Shown: piece after piece, positions 60,781-64,000 of the stretch | How the letters are laid out: each line of letters opens with the position of its first letter | Position numbering within the stretch: position 1 is the stretch's first letter | DNA from: Catellatospora citrea | GTDB taxonomy: Bacteria; Actinomycetota; Actinomycetes; Mycobacteriales; Micromonosporaceae | Reading direction: 5' to 3' | Length of the DNA stretch: 64,000 bases | NCBI RefSeq assembly: GCF_003610235.1 | Contig: NZ_RAPR01000001.1 | Location: 2,232,001 to 2,296,000 of the forward strand | The notes under the pieces: model-generated | What the model was told of the DNA's origin: nothing | The model's input: only the letters and a program-made list of their open reading frames with translations | Databases searched by the model: none | Translations under genes and position numbers: made by a program

Positions 60781-60810
60781 CGAGGGCCGCCCCTTCCGGG
60801 GCGGCCCTCG
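60781..60810. terminator. Bidirectional terminator hairpin
   Basis: Perfect 13-bp stem CGAGGGCCGCCCC / GGGGCGGCCCTCG with a TTCC tetraloop between the convergent transglutaminase and DUF3040 genes. It can end transcription from either side. Confidence 0.8.
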
Positions 60811-60850
60811 TCGTCGTTGTGGCACCGGCGCAGGACGCCGGTGCAGGGAT

Positions 60851-61252
60851 TCAGCGGTCGAAGTCGCCGCGCTCGCGCCAGCGGTTCTCGAGGCGGTCGA
60901 TGATGCCGCCGCTGCGGCCGCCCCGGCTGCCGCCTCGGGTGCGTCGCGTCGCGGTGCCGCCCACGGAACGCAGTTCGGCGGTCTGGCTGCGCTTGTGCGC
61001 CAGCATCCAGAACGCCGCCGCGCCGAGCATCAGCACGAAGCCGACGACGCCCAGCCACAGCTTCTCGCTGTCGGCGACGCCGTAGACGACCAGTCCCAGG
61101 CCGGCGAGGATGAGCACGGCGGAGATGATGATCCGCCGGCGGGCATGGAATTTGGGGTCGCTGTGGCGGACGGCCGAAGCGAACTTCGGGTCTTCGGACA
61201 GCGACCGCTCGATCTGCTCGAACAGCCTCTGCTCGTGCTCGGATAGCGGCAC
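60851..61252 (-). CDS. DUF3040 membrane protein
   Basis: A 133-residue protein with the DUF3040 start PLSEHEQRLFEQIERSLSEDPKFASAVR, two membrane helices (about 40-58 and 65-85) and an Arg/Gly-rich C-terminus. This actinobacterial family has no known function and often neighbours dinB and the mra cluster. The GTG has GGGAGGAG 4-5 nt upstream. Confidence 0.9.
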   Translation of the reverse strand: MPLSEHEQRLFEQIERSLSEDPKFASAVRHSDPKFHARRRIIISAVLILAGLGLVVYGVADSEKLWLGVVGFVLMLGAAAFWMLAHKRSQTAELRSVGGTATRRTRGGSRGGRSGGIIDRLENRWRERGDFDR

Positions 61253-61377
61253 GGCTCTCCTCCCCGGTCCGCCAGGTCGACGTTCCCTATCCAGGGTGCG
61301 ACAGAGCGCCGATTCCCCAGATGAAGATCGCCAAACCGTGAATACGTGTCGCAGCCGGACGACTGCTACCCGTCAGT

Positions 61378-62718
61378 CTACGAGGGCGGTGGCGGGTCGG
61401 AAAGCGGGACGACCATGCCCGGAGCGGGATTTTGCGGCCGCGGGCCCGCCGCACCCGCAGAACGCCGGGTCGTACCGAGAAGACTGGCCGGACGGAGGGC
61501 CCCGCGACCGAACCGGGCGATGACAGCATCACCGGCCACCTCGGCCTCCCGCCAGCCGTCCTCCTCTTCGCCGAGAGCCAGCTGCCGCACCGCTCCCTCC
61601 GCTGCCAGCAGCCCCTCCAGCCGCACCCCCACCAGCCGGATGCGCTGCTGGGCCCGCACCGCCTCGAACAGCTCCCAGGCGGTGGCGAGGATGTCGTGTG
61701 CCACGTCGGTCGGTCCGGGCAGCGTGCGCGAGCGGGAGATGGTCCGGAAGTCGGCGAACCGCACCTTGATCGACACGGTCCGCCCGGCCTGTCCGGCGGC
61801 GCGGGCCCGGGCGGCCACCTTCTGCGCCAGCGCCAGCATCGTCTTGCGCAGCGCCTCCGGGTCGCCCAGGTCGGTGTCGAAGGTCACCTCGGCGCCGATC
61901 GACTTCTCCTGGTGCTCGGTGCTGACCTGGCGCGGATCGCGGCCCCAGGCCAGTTCGTGCAGGTGCGCGGCCAGGGACTGCCCCACTGCGGCCCGCAGCA
62001 GGCTCAGGCTGGCGTCGGCGACGTCGGCGACCGTGCGCAGGCCCAGCCGGTGCAGCGACTCCTCGGTGCGCTCGCCGACGCCCCACAGCACCGACACCGG
62101 CAGCGGGCGCAGGAACTTCAGCGTCTTGTCGGCGGGGATGACCAGCATGCCGTCCGGCTTTGCCCGGGTGGAGCCGAGCTTGGCCAGGAACTTGTTCGGC
62201 GCGACCCCGATCGAGCAGGTGAGCTGCAGTTCCTCGGCGACGCGGCGGCGGATCAGCCTGGCGATCTCGGCCGGCGGGCCGAACAGGCGGCGGCTGCCGG
62301 ACACGTCGAGGAACGCCTCGTCCACCGACAGCTGCTCGACCAGCGGGGTGATGTCGCGGAACACCGCCATCACGGCCTGCGAGGCCTCGGCGTACGCCGC
62401 CATGTCCGGCGGGATGAAGATCGCCTGCGGGCAGCGGCTGCGGGCCATCGCGGTGGGCATCGCGCTGCGCACGCCGTATGCCCGCGCCTCGTAGCTGGCC
62501 GAGGAGACCACGCCGCGCCCGCCGGTGCCGCCGACCACCACCGGCAGCCCACGCAGCTCCGGGCGGCGGCGCACCTCGACCGCGGCGAAGAACGCGTCCA
62601 TGTCGATATGCAGAAACGGGCACCCCGCATCGTCGCCATCAGGCCCGAAGCCCTTAGGCGCCCCACCCCCCGAAGCACGTCCCACCCCCCGGACGCTACC
62701 GCCCCCGTAAGACACCAC
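61378..62718 (-). CDS. dinB: DNA polymerase IV (DinB)
   Basis: Y-family translesion polymerase, 446 residues. Catalytic segments HIDMDAFFAAVE and LSVDEAFLDVSGS hold the acidic metal ligands; SIGVAPNKFLAKLGS and the HhH region VSVLWGVGERTEESLHRLGL follow, then the little-finger domain. No beta-clamp motif is obvious in the Pro-rich tail. The GTG at 62718 is the likely start, with a second GTG next to it. It is on the minus strand upstream of DUF3040. Confidence 0.94.
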   Translation of the reverse strand: MVSYGGGSVRGVGRASGGGAPKGFGPDGDDAGCPFLHIDMDAFFAAVEVRRRPELRGLPVVVGGTGGRGVVSSASYEARAYGVRSAMPTAMARSRCPQAIFIPPDMAAYAEASQAVMAVFRDITPLVEQLSVDEAFLDVSGSRRLFGPPAEIARLIRRRVAEELQLTCSIGVAPNKFLAKLGSTRAKPDGMLVIPADKTLKFLRPLPVSVLWGVGERTEESLHRLGLRTVADVADASLSLLRAAVGQSLAAHLHELAWGRDPRQVSTEHQEKSIGAEVTFDTDLGDPEALRKTMLALAQKVAARARAAGQAGRTVSIKVRFADFRTISRSRTLPGPTDVAHDILATAWELFEAVRAQQRIRLVGVRLEGLLAAEGAVRQLALGEEEDGWREAEVAGDAVIARFGRGALRPASLLGTTRRSAGAAGPRPQNPAPGMVVPLSDPPPPS

Positions 62719-62752
62719 CCCGCCCCCGCAGGGCGGCGGGCCGCGCGAGCCC

Positions 62753-62813
62753 CGCAGTTTCGGGGAAACTGCGGCTGACGCGTCGCCGGTTCGCGCAGTT
62801 TCCCCGAAACTGC
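62753..62813. repeat. Paired palindromes between dinB and phosphodiesterase gene
   Basis: Two copies of a 20-21-bp element (CGCAGTTTCGGGGAAACTGCG and its reverse complement) at 62753-62773 and 62794-62813, separated by 20 nt; each copy is itself a short hairpin (CGCAGTTT/AAACTGCG). The pair can form either two small stems or one long stem. It may be a terminator for the minus-strand gene or a REP-like element. Confidence 0.65.
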
Positions 62814-62865
62814 AGGCCGACGGCCGGGTGGGGCGCGGCCGGGTGAACGGGGTGGGTGGCGGCGG

Positions 62866-64000
62866 TCAGGGGCGGTGGACGAGCAGGGGGATGCGCATCT
62901 CGGGTTCGGTGAGGGAGCCGTGCATGGCGATCAGGCGGGCGACCGAGGGCGGGTCGGTGGCGGTGGCCAGGATCGCCCAGTCGTCGCGGCAGACCGCTAC
63001 CACGTCGCCGAGGCGGGCCGCGTGGCGCTCGCCCAGGGGGCCGTACCAGCCGGTGGCGATCGCCTCGTCGCGGGTGCCGATCCAGGCCGCGTGCCCGGCC
63101 CGGGACCGCCAGGCGGCGAGCACGTCCGCGGTCGCGCCCGGCGCGGTGTGCAGGTAGCGCACCCGCGGCTCGCCGGTGACCACCCGCACCCCGGCGGACA
63201 GCGCCGGGTCGGCGTGCACGTCGATGCGGTGGTCGGCGGGCACGTCGAGCTGCCCGTGATCGGCGGTGACCAGCAGCGCGGCGTCCTCGGGCAGGCCGTC
63301 TACGAGCCGGGCCAGCAGGTCGCCCACGTCGGCGGCGGCGGTCGCCCAGGCGGGCGAGGTGAGGCCGTGCTCGTGGCCCGCCTTGTCCAGGTACGGGTGG
63401 TAGCCGTAGACCAGGGCGCGCGCCGGGGCCTCCTTCAGCGCCGTGAGCATGCCGGTGGCGAGGGAGTCGACGTCGACCGCGGGCACGTACCGCGCGCCCG
63501 CGCTGGTCGCCGTGGTCAGGCCGCTGCCCGCGTACTCGGGGCGGTTCACCACGACGGTGTCGATCCCGGCGGCGACCGCGGCGGCGTACAGCGGCGGCAC
63601 CGGCACCCACTCCCGCGGCGGCGGGTCGTCGGCCCACACGGTGTGGTTGAGCACCCGGTCGGTGCCCGGGACGAGGGTGTTGAACGCCAACACACCGTGC
63701 GCGCCCGGCAGCGCGCCGGTGGCGAGGCTGACCAGGCTGGTCGGGGTGGTCGACGGGAAGCCGCAGGTGGTCGACAGCGCCAGGCCCAGCTCGCCGCGCA
63801 GGGTCGCCGCGATCACCGGGGCGACCGGAGCCATCGCGGGCAGCTGGTGGTGCCCCATCCCGTCGACGAGCAGCACCGCGACGCGGCGTACGCCGTCGAG
63901 CCGGGCGGCCAGGCCCAGCCGGTCGGGCAGGCCCGGCACGCCGAGCGCGGCCAGCGCGCCGGGCAGCACGTCGGCGAGCGTGCCCTCGTCGTAGTTCGGC
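62866..64000 (-). CDS. Alkaline phosphatase/nucleotide pyrophosphatase-family protein (5' end cut off)
   Basis: A metal-dependent phosphodiesterase-like protein, 367 residues from an internal GTG at 63969 but open to the window edge, where family-like sequence (NYDEGTLADVLPGALAALG) continues. Metal-site motifs: LLVDGMG, a nucleophile region STTCGFPSTTPTSLVSLATG, and VTADHGQLDVP; YHPYLDKAGHEHGL is also conserved. It probably hydrolyses nucleotide or lipid phosphodiesters; substrate is unknown. The true start lies outside the window. Confidence 0.85.
   Translation of the reverse strand, partial: PNYDEGTLADVLPGALAALGVPGLPDRLGLAARLDGVRRVAVLLVDGMGHHQLPAMAPVAPVIAATLRGELGLALSTTCGFPSTTPTSLVSLATGALPGAHGVLAFNTLVPGTDRVLNHTVWADDPPPREWVPVPPLYAAAVAAGIDTVVVNRPEYAGSGLTTATSAGARYVPAVDVDSLATGMLTALKEAPARALVYGYHPYLDKAGHEHGLTSPAWATAAADVGDLLARLVDGLPEDAALLVTADHGQLDVPADHRIDVHADPALSAGVRVVTGEPRVRYLHTAPGATADVLAAWRSRAGHAAWIGTRDEAIATGWYGPLGERHAARLGDVVAVCRDDWAILATATDPPSVARLIAMHGSLTEPEMRIPLLVHRP

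Overview
The window is high-GC actinobacterial chromosome with heavy GTG and TTG start use, a meso-diaminopimelate-type MurE, and the actinobacterial division set (ftsZ, sepF, yggT, divIVA). Protein flavour and gene order suggest Micromonosporaceae (for example a Catellatospora- or Actinoplanes-like genome); the family call is an inference. Most genes are ordinary housekeeping genes on the minus strand.

Layout. 1-2504: histidine operon (hisD, a 23-codon coupled mini-ORF, hisC, the first codons of hisB). 2681-3999: a LON-N protein converging with a DUF2567-like membrane protein. 4097-16901: the accessory part, a polymorphic-toxin island. It has two convergent proteins with a YwqJ-deaminase-like core and a SUKH-3 tail, a small candidate immunity gene, one uninterrupted frame of 2820 codons that begins with a CpnT/WXG100-like export domain and carries papain-like, ParB-like and RelA/SpoT-like toxin modules, and a divergent YbaB-like plus EspC-like pair pointing to type VII (ESX) export. 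16916-28239: dnaE, a MinD/ParA-like ATPase, an anchored Pro/Ser-rich protein, an RluD-family synthase, lspA, a histone-tail DksA/TraR protein, a K+/H+-type antiporter, DUF167 and an Ada-like zinc-motif membrane protein. 28594-48178: the division and cell wall cluster, read mraZ, rsmH, ftsL, ftsI, murE, murF, mraY, murD, ftsW, murG, murC, ftsQ, ftsZ, yggS, sepF, yggT, divIVA. 48585-52463: a small secreted-like protein, murT-gatD-VTT and a VapBC pair. 52619-55609: leuS with a leucine attenuator. 55943-64000: moxR, DUF58, transglutaminase operon, DUF3040, dinB and a truncated phosphodiesterase gene.

Most unusual: two small genes (10710-11018 and 9489-9815) lie wholly inside the giant toxin frame, one frame off. 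Each has its own GGAGG site embedded in the toxin codons and strong GC3 in its own frame. Each follows a RelA/SpoT-like toxin module at the same codon phase, and good toxin-frame codon usage returns right after each small gene's stop. The two encoded proteins are related and look like immunity proteins. So the locus appears to be a tandem toxin-immunity array in which the toxin frame runs through its own immunity genes without a stop.

Regulation visible in the sequence: several leaderless starts (hisD, the LON gene, the DUF2567-like gene, murT, probably murE, and the leuS leader peptide), a 10-bp-periodic MraZ box array over the mraZ promoter, and a Leu-codon leader peptide with terminator upstream of leuS. 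Positions were read by eye; family names come from motif recognition, not from database searches.
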